In this document: piece after piece, positions 17,233 through 25,121 of the stretch
How positions within the stretch are numbered: the stretch's first letter is position 1
Layout: each line of letters begins with the position of its first letter
Assembly: GCA_019414445.1 (NCBI GenBank)
Contig: DXMA01000018.1
Coordinates: 1 to 46,463 of the forward strand
Source: Collinsella sp.
Lineage (GTDB): Bacteria > Actinomycetota > Coriobacteriia > Coriobacteriales > Coriobacteriaceae
DNA: 46,463 nucleotides
Reading direction: 5' to 3'
Notes under the pieces: model-generated
Databases searched by the model: none
What the model saw: the letters and a program-made list of their open reading frames with translations, nothing else
Told to the model about the DNA's origin: nothing
Position numbers and translations under genes: made by a program

Positions 17233-17263
17233 ATACATGATTGCGTGATTTTCAATCATGTAT
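17233..17263. repeat. 11-bp perfect inverted repeat after uvrC
   Basis: ATACATGATTG at 17233-17243 and CAATCATGTAT at 17253-17263 with a 9-nt gap. It is AT-rich and has no T run after it on the plus strand. It could be a weak terminator for uvrC or an operator. The 365-bp gap 17212-17576 also contains the two regulatory candidates listed next and no gene that I can support. Confidence 0.7.
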
Positions 17264-17303
17264 TTCACGGCGATTACCAGCCGATTTCGGGTTTAATTAA
17301 CGC

Positions 17304-17313
17304 TAAAACGTTT
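17304..17313. promoter_or_regulatory. TAAAACGTTT motif, candidate operator shared with gap
   Basis: The 10-mer TAAAACGTTT is the core of the perfect 14-bp palindrome found before gap (29941-29954). A central CG with flanking A and T runs is typical of LacI-family or CcpA-like operators. Here the symmetry is lost on the right (GAC instead of TAA), so the match may be accidental. Confidence 0.35.
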
Positions 17314-17401
17314 GACTAGCCATGGTGAACAACCCTGCTATCCTGCGGGTTGACGAAGACTGATATCTCACCTCGTCGATACATACTGTCTGGCGAATCG
17401 T

Positions 17402-17440
17402 TTGTCAATGAATTCGGTGAACGGTAGTAAATACCGTTCA
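17402..17440 (+). promoter_or_regulatory. Candidate nan-locus promoter with overlapping operator
   Basis: TTGTCA at 17402-17407 fits a -35. Seventeen bp later comes TAGTAA, a poor -10. A perfect 9-bp inverted repeat (TGAACGGTA 17418-17426, TACCGTTCA 17432-17440, 5-nt gap) straddles that -10, as a repressor site would. The symmetry is solid. The promoter call is tentative, and 137 bp of leader would remain before the first gene. Confidence 0.4.
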
Positions 17441-17576
17441 AGCGTATGTATGTATCGGTCGCCGAGCGCGGCACCTCAGTTGGGTTCGTCGGTAGGTAAG
17501 GTATATATCGTCCGCAAGTTGCGCGGGGGCGCGTCTAGGTGCTCCCGGGTAAGATTCTCTATTGATAGGAGAAGAC

Positions 17577-19190
17577 ATGGCCATCATCAACAAGGGTATG
17601 TCCAGGCGTTCGTTCCTCGGCCTCACCGGCAGCGTCGCTGCTGTCGCAGGGCTTGGTCTCACCGGCTGCGGTGGCAGCTCTAGCGACGAGGGTTCCGCTT
17701 CCGGTTCCACCGATTCCGCCAACCGTGGCGGCGGCGTGATCACCGCTGGTTCCGCTTACGCTCCGTCCAGCTTCGATCCCGCCAGCACCGGCTCCGCTGT
17801 GGGCCTGGGTGCTAACTGGCACGTCGTCGAGGGCCTCTACGGCATCGATTACCACGACTACAGCACCTTCAACGAGCTCGCCACCGACGATCCCAAGTCT
17901 GTGGACGACACCACTTTCGAGGTCACCATCCGCAAGGGCGCCAAGTTCTCCGATGGCACCGAGGTCACCGCTGACGATGTCGTTGCCTCCTACACCGCTT
18001 GCGCCGCTTCCGCTACCTATGCTCCGTTCTTCCAGCCCTTCGAGTCCATCGAGGCCAAGGACGCCAGCACCGTGACGGTCAAGACCAAGGTCCCCAACTT
18101 CTCCCTGCTCAAGGATCGTCTGGCCATCGTCCGCGTTACCCCGGCCACCCAGACCGAGGAGGATCGCGCCAAGCAGCCGATCGGCTCCGGCCCCTGGATG
18201 TACGACTCTATCTCCGATACCGAGATCACCCTGGTTCCCAACCCCGAGTACAACGGTGAGTATGCGGCCGAGGATAAGAAGATCCAGTACAGCATCCTGA
18301 CCGACCCCACCGCTCGCGTTACCGCTCAGCAGGAGGGCTCCACGCTCGTTATGGAGCTCGTTACCGCTGACGCCGTCGACCAGCTCGAGAGCGCCGGCTG
18401 CAAGATCGATAACGTTCAGGGTTTCGGCACCCGCTTCATCATGTTCAACGTCGCCAAGGAGCCTTGGAACAACGTCAAGGTCCGTCAGGCTGTCATGTAT
18501 GCGCTCGACACCGAGAAGATGGTCAGCAACACCTTCGCCGGCCTTGCCACCGCTGCCAGCTGCTACCTGCCCAAGAGCTTCACCAACTATCATGAGGCTT
18601 CCACGGTGTACAAGACCGACGCCAAGAAGGCTAAGAAACTCATCGAGGAGTCTGGCATCACCCCGGGTGCCATCACCCTGCGCACCACCGACAACGAGCA
18701 GATTAAGGGCATGGCCGCCCAGGTCAAGAACGACCTCGACGCTCTCGGCTTCGATGTGACCATCCAGACCGATACCTCGCCGGCCACCTACGCTGCCATC
18801 GACGGCGGCGAGGCCTACGATATCCTCCTTGCCCCTGGCGATCCTTCCTGCTTCGGCGCCGACCCCGACCTGCTGCTCAACTGGTGGTACGGCGACAACG
18901 TCTGGATGCAGACCCGTTGCCCGTGGAAGGAGTCCGCTGAGTGGCAGAAGCTCCACAGTCTCATGGACGAGGCTCTTGCCGCCGAGGGCGACGAGCAGCA
19001 GAAGAAGTGGAACGAGTGCTTCGACATCATTGCCGACAACGCCGTTCTGTACCCCGTTGTCCACGTCAAGACCGTCTCCGCTTCCTGGGACGATCCGTCC
19101 ACTGCGCCCAACGGCGAGGCCCTCGATGGCTTCAAGGGCATCGGCACGACGAGCATGTCCTTCAGGGGCGTTGCGACCGTCAAGGCGTAA
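17577..19190 (+). CDS. Peptide/Sat-family ABC substrate-binding lipoprotein, nan locus
   Basis: Extracytoplasmic solute-binding protein of the SBP_bac_5 (DppA/OppA) family, 537 residues. The N-terminus has a Tat-like MSRRSFLG, a hydrophobic stretch and the lipobox LTGC, so it is probably exported folded and anchored to the membrane by lipid. The family fold is visible from GVITAGSAYAPSSFDPA onward, with DGTEVTADDVVASY as the usual SBP_bac_5 block. It heads a run of two permeases and two ATPase domains followed by nanA, a ROK kinase and nanE, so the ligand is more likely a sialic acid than a peptide. SatA of Haemophilus ducreyi is a precedent for this family binding sialic acid. AGGAGA precedes the ATG. 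Ligand identity is inference. Confidence 0.85.
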   Translation: MAIINKGMSRRSFLGLTGSVAAVAGLGLTGCGGSSSDEGSASGSTDSANRGGGVITAGSAYAPSSFDPASTGSAVGLGANWHVVEGLYGIDYHDYSTFNELATDDPKSVDDTTFEVTIRKGAKFSDGTEVTADDVVASYTACAASATYAPFFQPFESIEAKDASTVTVKTKVPNFSLLKDRLAIVRVTPATQTEEDRAKQPIGSGPWMYDSISDTEITLVPNPEYNGEYAAEDKKIQYSILTDPTARVTAQQEGSTLVMELVTADAVDQLESAGCKIDNVQGFGTRFIMFNVAKEPWNNVKVRQAVMYALDTEKMVSNTFAGLATAASCYLPKSFTNYHEASTVYKTDAKKAKKLIEESGITPGAITLRTTDNEQIKGMAAQVKNDLDALGFDVTIQTDTSPATYAAIDGGEAYDILLAPGDPSCFGADPDLLLNWWYGDNVWMQTRCPWKESAEWQKLHSLMDEALAAEGDEQQKKWNECFDIIADNAVLYPVVHVKTVSASWDDPSTAPNGEALDGFKGIGTTSMSFRGVATVKA

Positions 19191-19254
19191 GACTCGCTTG
19201 AGTCTGTATGCAGGATGTCGGCCGTTGGGACCGTATCCTCATAGTTGAAACAAA

Positions 19255-19284
19255 GACCCGGGCGACCTCGATGTCGCTCGGGTC
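19255..19284 (+). terminator. Intra-operon attenuator after the binding-protein gene
   Basis: A 12-bp stem with one G-U pair (GACCCGGGCGAC 19255-19266, GTCGCTCGGGTC 19273-19284), a 6-nt loop and only TTGT after it. It lies between the binding-protein gene and its permeases. A leaky terminator here would give more binding protein than membrane components. Confidence 0.7.
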
Positions 19285-19347
19285 TTGTAATGAGTATCCG
19301 TACTCATATACCAGTTGGTCCTACCGACAAAAGAAGGGGGAGAGAAC

Positions 19348-20304
19348 GTGAACAACTTGCTACGTTTGATTGGAAGGCGTCTTGTGGCGCTGCCGATCAT
19401 GGCATTGGGCGTCACCGTCCTGGTGTTCTTCCTTATGTCGTTCTCCAAGACCGACCCCGCCTACACGGCGTTGGGTGACGGTGCCTCGCCCGAGGCGGTT
19501 GCCGAGTACCATGAGAAGTATGGTCTGGACGACCCCTGGCCCGTGCGCTACGTGCGCTATATGGGCGATTTGATCCATGGCGACATGGGCACCTATGGTG
19601 CTGCTCGCAACTCCGTTGCCAAGCGCATCTCCACGGCCCTGCCCGTCACGATGCAGCTGACCTTCATCGGCCTTGCCATCGGTGCGGTCGTTTCGTTTTT
19701 GCTCGGCGTCATCGCGGCACTGTATCGCGACAAATGGCCGGACCAAGTGATCCGCGTCTTTTCCATCGCCGGCTTGGCAACCCCGTCGTTCTGGCTTGCC
19801 GTTCTGTTGATCCTGCTGTTCTCTTCCTACCTTAAGGTGCTCCCGGCATCGGGTGCTCTGCCTCACTTCACCACGAATCCGGCTGGTTATCTGGGCCGCA
19901 TGATTATGCCCGCCATCGCCTTGGCATTTCCGCTGACGGGCCAGATGACTCGTATCGTGCGTACCGCCATGGTCGAGGAGCTCGACAAGGACTATGTCCG
20001 TATGGCTCGCGGTGCCGGCGTTCCCGAGAAGGTCGTCGTCGGTATCAACGTCCTTCGCAATGCGCTGATCACCCCGGTCACCACCCTCGGTCTTAAGATC
20101 GGTTACCTCATGGGCGGCGCCGTCGTCATCGAGGTTATCTTCAACCTCCCCGGCATGGGCACCGCGATTCTGCAGGGCGTTCAGGGCAACGAGGCGAACC
20201 TGGTTCAGGGCGTCGTTATCGTCGTTGCTCTTGCCTTCATCATCATCAACATCGTGGTTGACATGCTCTACCTGCTCATCAACCCGCGCATCAGGACGGT
20301 GTAG
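19348..20304 (+). CDS. DppB-type ABC permease, nan locus
   Basis: First membrane subunit of the importer, 318 residues with about six hydrophobic segments. The N-terminal RLIGRRLVALPIMALGVTVLVFF is the usual DppB first helix. The cytoplasmic coupling loop contains EELDKDYVRMARGAGVPEKVV, the family's EAA-type signature (YVRTARAKG). The start is a GTG at 19348 behind AAGGGGGAG. The open frame back to 19315 lacks a ribosome site. It is followed after 3 bp by the fused permease-ATPase, with which it should form the transmembrane pair. Confidence 0.92.
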   Translation: MNNLLRLIGRRLVALPIMALGVTVLVFFLMSFSKTDPAYTALGDGASPEAVAEYHEKYGLDDPWPVRYVRYMGDLIHGDMGTYGAARNSVAKRISTALPVTMQLTFIGLAIGAVVSFLLGVIAALYRDKWPDQVIRVFSIAGLATPSFWLAVLLILLFSSYLKVLPASGALPHFTTNPAGYLGRMIMPAIALAFPLTGQMTRIVRTAMVEELDKDYVRMARGAGVPEKVVVGINVLRNALITPVTTLGLKIGYLMGGAVVIEVIFNLPGMGTAILQGVQGNEANLVQGVVIVVALAFIIINIVVDMLYLLINPRIRTV

Positions 20305-20307
20305 ATT

Positions 20308-22323
20308 ATGGTAAAGATTCGAGAGAAGCAAACCGAGCAGCTCGAGAAGGCTGCCTCCAAGGGGCTCAAGCTCGGTGGCTGGAAGAAGATGACGCTGTCT
20401 TCTAAGATTGCCGCCGTCGTGCTGGCGCTGGTCGCCCTGACTGCGATTCTGGCGCCCCTTCTTGCCCCCTATAGCCCGGTCGAGATCTTTACGGCTCGCC
20501 AGGCTCCCGGCAACGGATTTATCTTCGGTACCGACGATAAGGGTCGCGATATTCTGTCGCGTATGCTCTACGGTGGTCGTTACTCGCTGATTATCGGCTT
20601 TGGCGCCACTGCCATGGCTCTGGTCTGCGGCTCGGTCGTGGGCGCCCTTGCAGCGGTTTCGCGCAAGGCCGTCTCCGAGACGATCATGCGTATCTTGGAC
20701 ATCATCATGTCCATCCCGGGCATCGCCCTCGCGGCCGTCTTCGTCTCCATCCTGGGCAACTCCGTGCCGTCGATCATCTTCGCCATCGGCTTTATGTACA
20801 CTCCGCAGATTGCCCGTATCGTGCGCGCCAACATCGTGTCCGAGTACGGCGAGGACTATGTCCGCGCGGTCATCGTTTCCGGCGCCAAGGCTCCGTGGAT
20901 TTTGATCAAGCATGTTCTGCGTAACTGCATCGCCCCGATCATGGTCTTCACCGTTACCCTGGTCGCCGACGCCATCATCTTCGAGGCTTCGCTGACCTTC
21001 ATCGGCGCTGGTATCCAGGAGCCCACCGCTACCTGGGGCAACATCCTAGCCGACGCCCGCGGCGGCGTGCTCGCCGGCCGTTGGTGGCAGGCGCTGTTCC
21101 CGGGCCTGGCCATCATGATCACCTGCCTGGCGCTCAACATCCTCTCCGAGGGCATTACCGACGCCATGGCCGCTGCTCCCTCCGCCGCCCTGGATCCGAC
21201 CGATTCCTCCAAGCGCCGCGAGGCCGACCTGCTGGTCTCCGACCCCGTTCGCGCCTACAAGGAGCAGGCCCAGTCCCTCTCCGCTCGCCTTGGAGCCCTG
21301 CGCGATGTCGAGCTCAAGCGTGACGATCGCCATGTGCCCGACGAGTCTGTCGAACCGATCCTTTCGGTCCGTGACTTCTGCATCCAGTTTGAGCACCACG
21401 GCGATATCAACGTCGTCGACCATGTCAACTTTGACGTCCGTCCTGGCCAGACTATGGGCCTGGTGGGCGAGTCCGGTTGCGGTAAGTCCATCACCACGCT
21501 GGCCATCATGGGCCTGACCGACGATGACGAACATCTTTCCGGCGAGGTCCTCTGGGAGGGCCGTGACCTGCTCAAGATGAGCAAGAAGGAGTGGTTCGGC
21601 CTGCGCGGTACCGATATCGCCATGGTCTATCAGGACGCCCTGTCCTCGCTCAACCCCTCCATGCTCATCTCTGCCCAGATGAAGCAGCTCACCAAGCGCG
21701 GCGGCACCCGTAGCGCCGAGGAGCTCCTGGAGCTCGTGGGCCTCGACCCCAAGCGTACGCTCGAGAGCTATCCGCACGAGCTTTCCGGTGGTCAGCGTCA
21801 GCGCGTTCTGATTGCTATGGCCCTTACCCGCGACCCCAAGCTGGTCATCTGCGACGAGCCCACGACCGCCCTGGACGTTACCGTCCAGAAGCAGGTCATC
21901 AAGCTGCTCAACGATCTTCAGGCCAAGCTCGGCTTTGCCATGATCTTCGTCTCGCATGACCTGGCGCTGGTCGCCGAGGTCGCCCATAACATCACGGTGA
22001 TGTACGCCGGTCAGGTTATCGAGCAGGCGCCCACCAAGGAGCTGCTCACCAACCCGATCCACGAGTACACCCGCGGTCTTCTGGGTTCCGTCCTGTCCAT
22101 CGAGAGCGGTTCGGGCCGCCTGCACCAGGTGCCCGGCGCCGTTCCGAGCCCGCGCGATTTCCCCAAGGGCGATCGCTTCGCGCCCCGCTCGAGCCATCCG
22201 CGTATTGGCCTGGACACCCGTCCGGTCTTCAAGCGCGTGCCCGGCACCGAGCACTTCTATTCCGAGCTCCCCGACGAGGTGCTCAAGGCAAATGGTTTGA
22301 CCCCTCACGCGGAGGTGATGTAG
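20308..22323 (+). CDS. Fused DppC permease and DppD ATPase
   Basis: A single 671-residue chain combines two subunits that are usually separate. Residues 1 to about 290 are a DppC-type permease: a hydrophobic helix near residue 35, GTDDKGRDILSRMLYG, and coupling loop DYVRAVIVSGAKAPW. After a charged linker the ATPase starts near 350, with Walker A GESGCGKS near 390, the signature LSGGQRQRV near 492, Walker B LVICDEPTTALD and the switch His in FVSHDLALV. It ends with the oligopeptide-transporter C-terminal region. No frameshift or stop separates the parts, so this is a real fusion. Such fusions are known in actinobacterial Dpp-like importers. The second importer in this window keeps the four membrane and ATPase genes separate. 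Confidence 0.93.
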   Translation: MVKIREKQTEQLEKAASKGLKLGGWKKMTLSSKIAAVVLALVALTAILAPLLAPYSPVEIFTARQAPGNGFIFGTDDKGRDILSRMLYGGRYSLIIGFGATAMALVCGSVVGALAAVSRKAVSETIMRILDIIMSIPGIALAAVFVSILGNSVPSIIFAIGFMYTPQIARIVRANIVSEYGEDYVRAVIVSGAKAPWILIKHVLRNCIAPIMVFTVTLVADAIIFEASLTFIGAGIQEPTATWGNILADARGGVLAGRWWQALFPGLAIMITCLALNILSEGITDAMAAAPSAALDPTDSSKRREADLLVSDPVRAYKEQAQSLSARLGALRDVELKRDDRHVPDESVEPILSVRDFCIQFEHHGDINVVDHVNFDVRPGQTMGLVGESGCGKSITTLAIMGLTDDDEHLSGEVLWEGRDLLKMSKKEWFGLRGTDIAMVYQDALSSLNPSMLISAQMKQLTKRGGTRSAEELLELVGLDPKRTLESYPHELSGGQRQRVLIAMALTRDPKLVICDEPTTALDVTVQKQVIKLLNDLQAKLGFAMIFVSHDLALVAEVAHNITVMYAGQVIEQAPTKELLTNPIHEYTRGLLGSVLSIESGSGRLHQVPGAVPSPRDFPKGDRFAPRSSHPRIGLDTRPVFKRVPGTEHFYSELPDEVLKANGLTPHAEVM

Positions 22324-23151
22324 ATGAGCGAGACCGCAGTCAACGGCGTCGAGCCGATCATCTTCCTTGATGACGTCCACGTCACCTTTAGGACCCGTAC
22401 CGGCTCGATTCTGCACCCTAACCTGGTTCACGCCGTCCAGGGTGTAACGATTAGGCTCATGCCCGGTCAGACGATCGGCATCGTCGGCGAGTCCGGTTGC
22501 GGTAAGTCCACCACCGCCAACGTCATGTGCGGCCTGCAGGCCCCCACGAGCGGCAAGGTCTACTTTAAGGGCAAGGACGTTACCAAACGTACCGCCGAGG
22601 ACCGTCGCCACATGGGTCGCGTCATCTCGGTCGTGTTCCAGAACCCGGCCACGGCACTCAACCCCCGCATGGTCGTTCGCGAGCAACTGCTCGACCCCAT
22701 GCGCGTCCACAACCTGGGTACCGAGGCCGAGCAGGAGAAGCGCGTCAAGGAGCTCTTGGAGCTCACCGGTCTGCCCAGCTCCGCCGCCGAGGTTCTTCCC
22801 GGCCAGCTTTCGGGCGGCCAGCGCCAGCGCGTCGCAATTGCCCGTGCCCTGTCGCTGAACCCCGATGCCATCATCGCCGACGAGCCAACCTCGGCTCTGG
22901 ACGTTTCGGTCCGCGCGCAGATTCTGAACCTGCTGACCGACCTTAAGAAGGAGCTCGGCCTGGCCATGGTGTTCATCAGCCATGACATCCAGACGGTCCG
23001 CTATATCTCTGACGACATCATCGTTATGAATGGCGGCAAGATCGTCGAGCAGGGCGAGGCCAAGCAGGTCTTCCAGCACCCCCAGGACCCCTACACCAAG
23101 ATGCTGCTCGGCGCTGCGCCGTCGCTGCTGCATCCCAAGCTCGGCGAGTAG
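22324..23151 (+). CDS. DppF-type ABC ATPase, nan locus
   Basis: Second ATPase of the importer, 275 residues. It has Walker A GESGCGKSTTAN, the signature LSGGQRQRV, Walker B IIADEPTSALD and the switch His in FISHDIQTV. It would pair with the ATPase half of the preceding fusion to form the nucleotide-binding dimer. It lacks the cysteine-containing C-terminal extension seen in the second importer's ATPases (40390-41418). The ATG follows the preceding TAG with no gap, and GGAGGT lies inside the end of the previous gene. A hairpin separates it from the esterase genes. Confidence 0.93.
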   Translation: MSETAVNGVEPIIFLDDVHVTFRTRTGSILHPNLVHAVQGVTIRLMPGQTIGIVGESGCGKSTTANVMCGLQAPTSGKVYFKGKDVTKRTAEDRRHMGRVISVVFQNPATALNPRMVVREQLLDPMRVHNLGTEAEQEKRVKELLELTGLPSSAAEVLPGQLSGGQRQRVAIARALSLNPDAIIADEPTSALDVSVRAQILNLLTDLKKELGLAMVFISHDIQTVRYISDDIIVMNGGKIVEQGEAKQVFQHPQDPYTKMLLGAAPSLLHPKLGE

Positions 23152-23167
23152 CCTCGCTTTCCCTCCC

Positions 23168-23195
23168 GTGCGCCCGGTTCCCTTGCCGGGCGCAC
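23168..23195 (+). repeat. Inter-cistron hairpin between ATPase and esterase
   Basis: A perfect 10-bp stem (GTGCGCCCGG 23168-23177, CCGGGCGCAC 23186-23195) with an 8-nt loop and no T run. It is probably an mRNA stability or processing structure and not a terminator. Confidence 0.7.
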
Positions 23196-23231
23196 CTCCG
23201 TTGCGATTTCGAAAGGTTGGGTTCACGAGCC

Positions 23232-24209
23232 ATGCCAAGTGCTCAGGAGCTACAACATCAATTTGGTGAATATCGAGGCGCCATGCCCCGTCCATCAGAT
23301 TTCGATCTCTTTTGGAAGGATCGCATGGCCGAGGCCGACGCGGTCGGGCTTGACTATGCGATCGAGACGGCATCGGTCACAGATGCCGTGACCTGCCAGC
23401 TTTTCGACCTCTGGTATACCGGCATGTGTGGCGCTCGCCTGCATGCCAAGTACCTTAAACCCGTCTCGGACGAGCCCGTGCCATTGGTACTTCAGTTCCA
23501 TGGATATCCGGGTGCAAGCCGCAGCTGGTTTGAGCAGGCGTCGTTTGCGGGCATGGGCATGGCACTCATCGCCCTCGACTGCCCCGGTCAAGGAGGTCCC
23601 TCCGAGGACATTGGTGGATTTGAGGGCACAACGGTCGCGGGCCATATCGTCGCCGGTATCGACGGCGACCCGGCCAACCTCTACTATGTCCGCTTGCACC
23701 AAGATATTCGCATCCTGTGTCGCATCGTTCGCGAGCTCGAGGGCATCAATCTTGCCCGTGTGTTTGTGAACGGCGCGTCGCAGGGCGGCGGTTTGGGCAT
23801 TGCGACCTGTGCACTTAACAGCGAGCTTATCAATCGCGCCGCCATCCTCTATCCCTTCCTGTCGGATTTCCGCCTGGTCTGGGACTTGGATGCCGACGAC
23901 ATTGCCTACGAGGGCCTGCGCTATTGGTCTCGCTGGTTTGACGAGGACTCGACTCGTATCGACGAAGCCTATGCCAAGCTGGCGTACTTCGATTCCAAGA
24001 ACTTTGCCCCTATGGTCAAATGCCCCGTGCTGTTTGGCACCGGCACAGCCGATACCGTCTGTCCGCCAGCGACGCAGTTTGCGGTCTATAACAACCTGAC
24101 CTGTGAAAAGCGTCATGAGTTCTTTGAAGGCTTTGGCCACGAGGAGATTCAGGATTTTGACGATCTGATCATTCCGTTTTTCTGCAAGGGAGGGGAGGCT
24201 CATGTCTAA
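23232..24209 (+). CDS. CE7-family (acetylxylan/cephalosporin C) acetyl esterase
   Basis: Alpha/beta-hydrolase of the AXE1/CE7 type, 325 residues. The triad is complete by motif: nucleophile S183 in NGASQGGG, Asp in GTADTVCPP, and His in FGHEEI near the end. The oxyanion-hole Tyr is present in QFHGYPG. There is no signal peptide, so it acts in the cytosol. In this locus the likely substrate is the O-acetyl group of imported sialic acids, which must be removed before the lyase step. Xylan or drug esters are unlikely here. The ATG at 23232 gives a typical N-terminus (PRPSDFDLFWKDRM), while a TTG at 23217 is an alternative because GAAAGG sits close to it. Its last 8 nt overlap the next gene, a degenerate copy of itself. 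Confidence 0.85.
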   Translation: MPSAQELQHQFGEYRGAMPRPSDFDLFWKDRMAEADAVGLDYAIETASVTDAVTCQLFDLWYTGMCGARLHAKYLKPVSDEPVPLVLQFHGYPGASRSWFEQASFAGMGMALIALDCPGQGGPSEDIGGFEGTTVAGHIVAGIDGDPANLYYVRLHQDIRILCRIVRELEGINLARVFVNGASQGGGLGIATCALNSELINRAAILYPFLSDFRLVWDLDADDIAYEGLRYWSRWFDEDSTRIDEAYAKLAYFDSKNFAPMVKCPVLFGTGTADTVCPPATQFAVYNNLTCEKRHEFFEGFGHEEIQDFDDLIIPFFCKGGEAHV

Positions 24210-25053
24210 GTGCGAGAGCAATGTCGGCGAGCTGATTGTCCCCGACCTTGTGGGGATTCCCGGGACGGTTTCGTCAAGGCTCTCTGAATATCGGGACTGG
24301 CACGGTGATGTTCAGGCAGATGTTTCTGATTTGGAGACATGTGCTATGAATCTTGAGATTCAAGGCCTGGCCATTACGGCGATCGATTTCGCCAATCCGT
24401 ATGCCCGCTACTCCGAGGTTTCCTTTGAGCTTGGTGGCGATGTGGTCCACGCACGTTTGATCGAGCCTGCCGGTCGCGCCCGAGCATCCGAGCTTGTGCC
24501 GCTATGTCTGATGTTTCACGACATCGACCGACCCGTGCGGGGATGGCATCACATGACGAGGTTTGCGGCCATGGGATATGCCGTGCTTGCGCTGGACGAT
24601 GAGGCGATTGGACCCAGCGATCTGCGGCAGGGGATTACCTCGCCTGCTTTTGTCAGGCGCGTCCGTTGGGGCTGCGCGTTGGCGGAGGTCGCGCGCAATC
24701 TTGATGGCATGGACCCCGACCGCATCTTTGCATGGGGCGAGGGACTTGGCGGCGGAGTCGCGCTGGCGGTTTCTGCTCTGGACGAGCGGGGCCTCGCCCG
24801 CACGGCGGTTGCCAATCCGCTTCCTGGCGGCCTCGAGGTGCTGTCGTCTCGGGTGCGCGGATCGGTGCTCATGGGCACATCGCTTATGGATACCGTGAGC
24901 GATCCCAAGGATCAGTTTGCCGTATTCAACGGTCTTGAGTGTGACCGGAGGCATATCATCTATGCAAAATACGCTCACGAGCGCATCAATGCGTTCGAAA
25001 ACGAAGTCGTAGACTTTTTTAACCAAACGTTCCACTCGTGTTCTTTGGCCTAG
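24202..25053 (+). CDS. Degenerate CE7-esterase paralogue, probable pseudoenzyme
   Basis: The 283-residue protein aligns by eye along most of the preceding esterase: LMFHDIDRPVRGW with its QFHGYPGASRSW, the WGEGLGGG elbow with NGASQGGG, MDTVSDPKDQF with ADTVCPPATQF, and YAHERI with FGHEEI. The nucleophile Ser is replaced by Gly (residue 181), and the oxyanion Tyr by Ile. The Asp and His of the triad remain. The frame is intact and the stop-start overlap (ATGTCTAA) couples it to the active copy, so it is not a decaying pseudogene by sequence. A structural partner, allosteric subunit or binding protein for the first esterase is the simplest idea. Catalysis through another residue is not excluded. 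Confidence 0.75.
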   Translation: MSKCESNVGELIVPDLVGIPGTVSSRLSEYRDWHGDVQADVSDLETCAMNLEIQGLAITAIDFANPYARYSEVSFELGGDVVHARLIEPAGRARASELVPLCLMFHDIDRPVRGWHHMTRFAAMGYAVLALDDEAIGPSDLRQGITSPAFVRRVRWGCALAEVARNLDGMDPDRIFAWGEGLGGGVALAVSALDERGLARTAVANPLPGGLEVLSSRVRGSVLMGTSLMDTVSDPKDQFAVFNGLECDRRHIIYAKYAHERINAFENEVVDFFNQTFHSCSLA

Positions 25054-25121
25054 ACGGCCTGGACACTGCCAACAAGAGTGGGTGGCATAGGGCCGCCCGC
25101 CAGACAACTAAGGAGATTCTT

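Noticed and set aside
21046..23373. A 775-codon minus-strand frame opposite the importer genes
   Set aside because: It is the antisense of three ABC genes with biased third positions. No ribosome site or family motif is seen.
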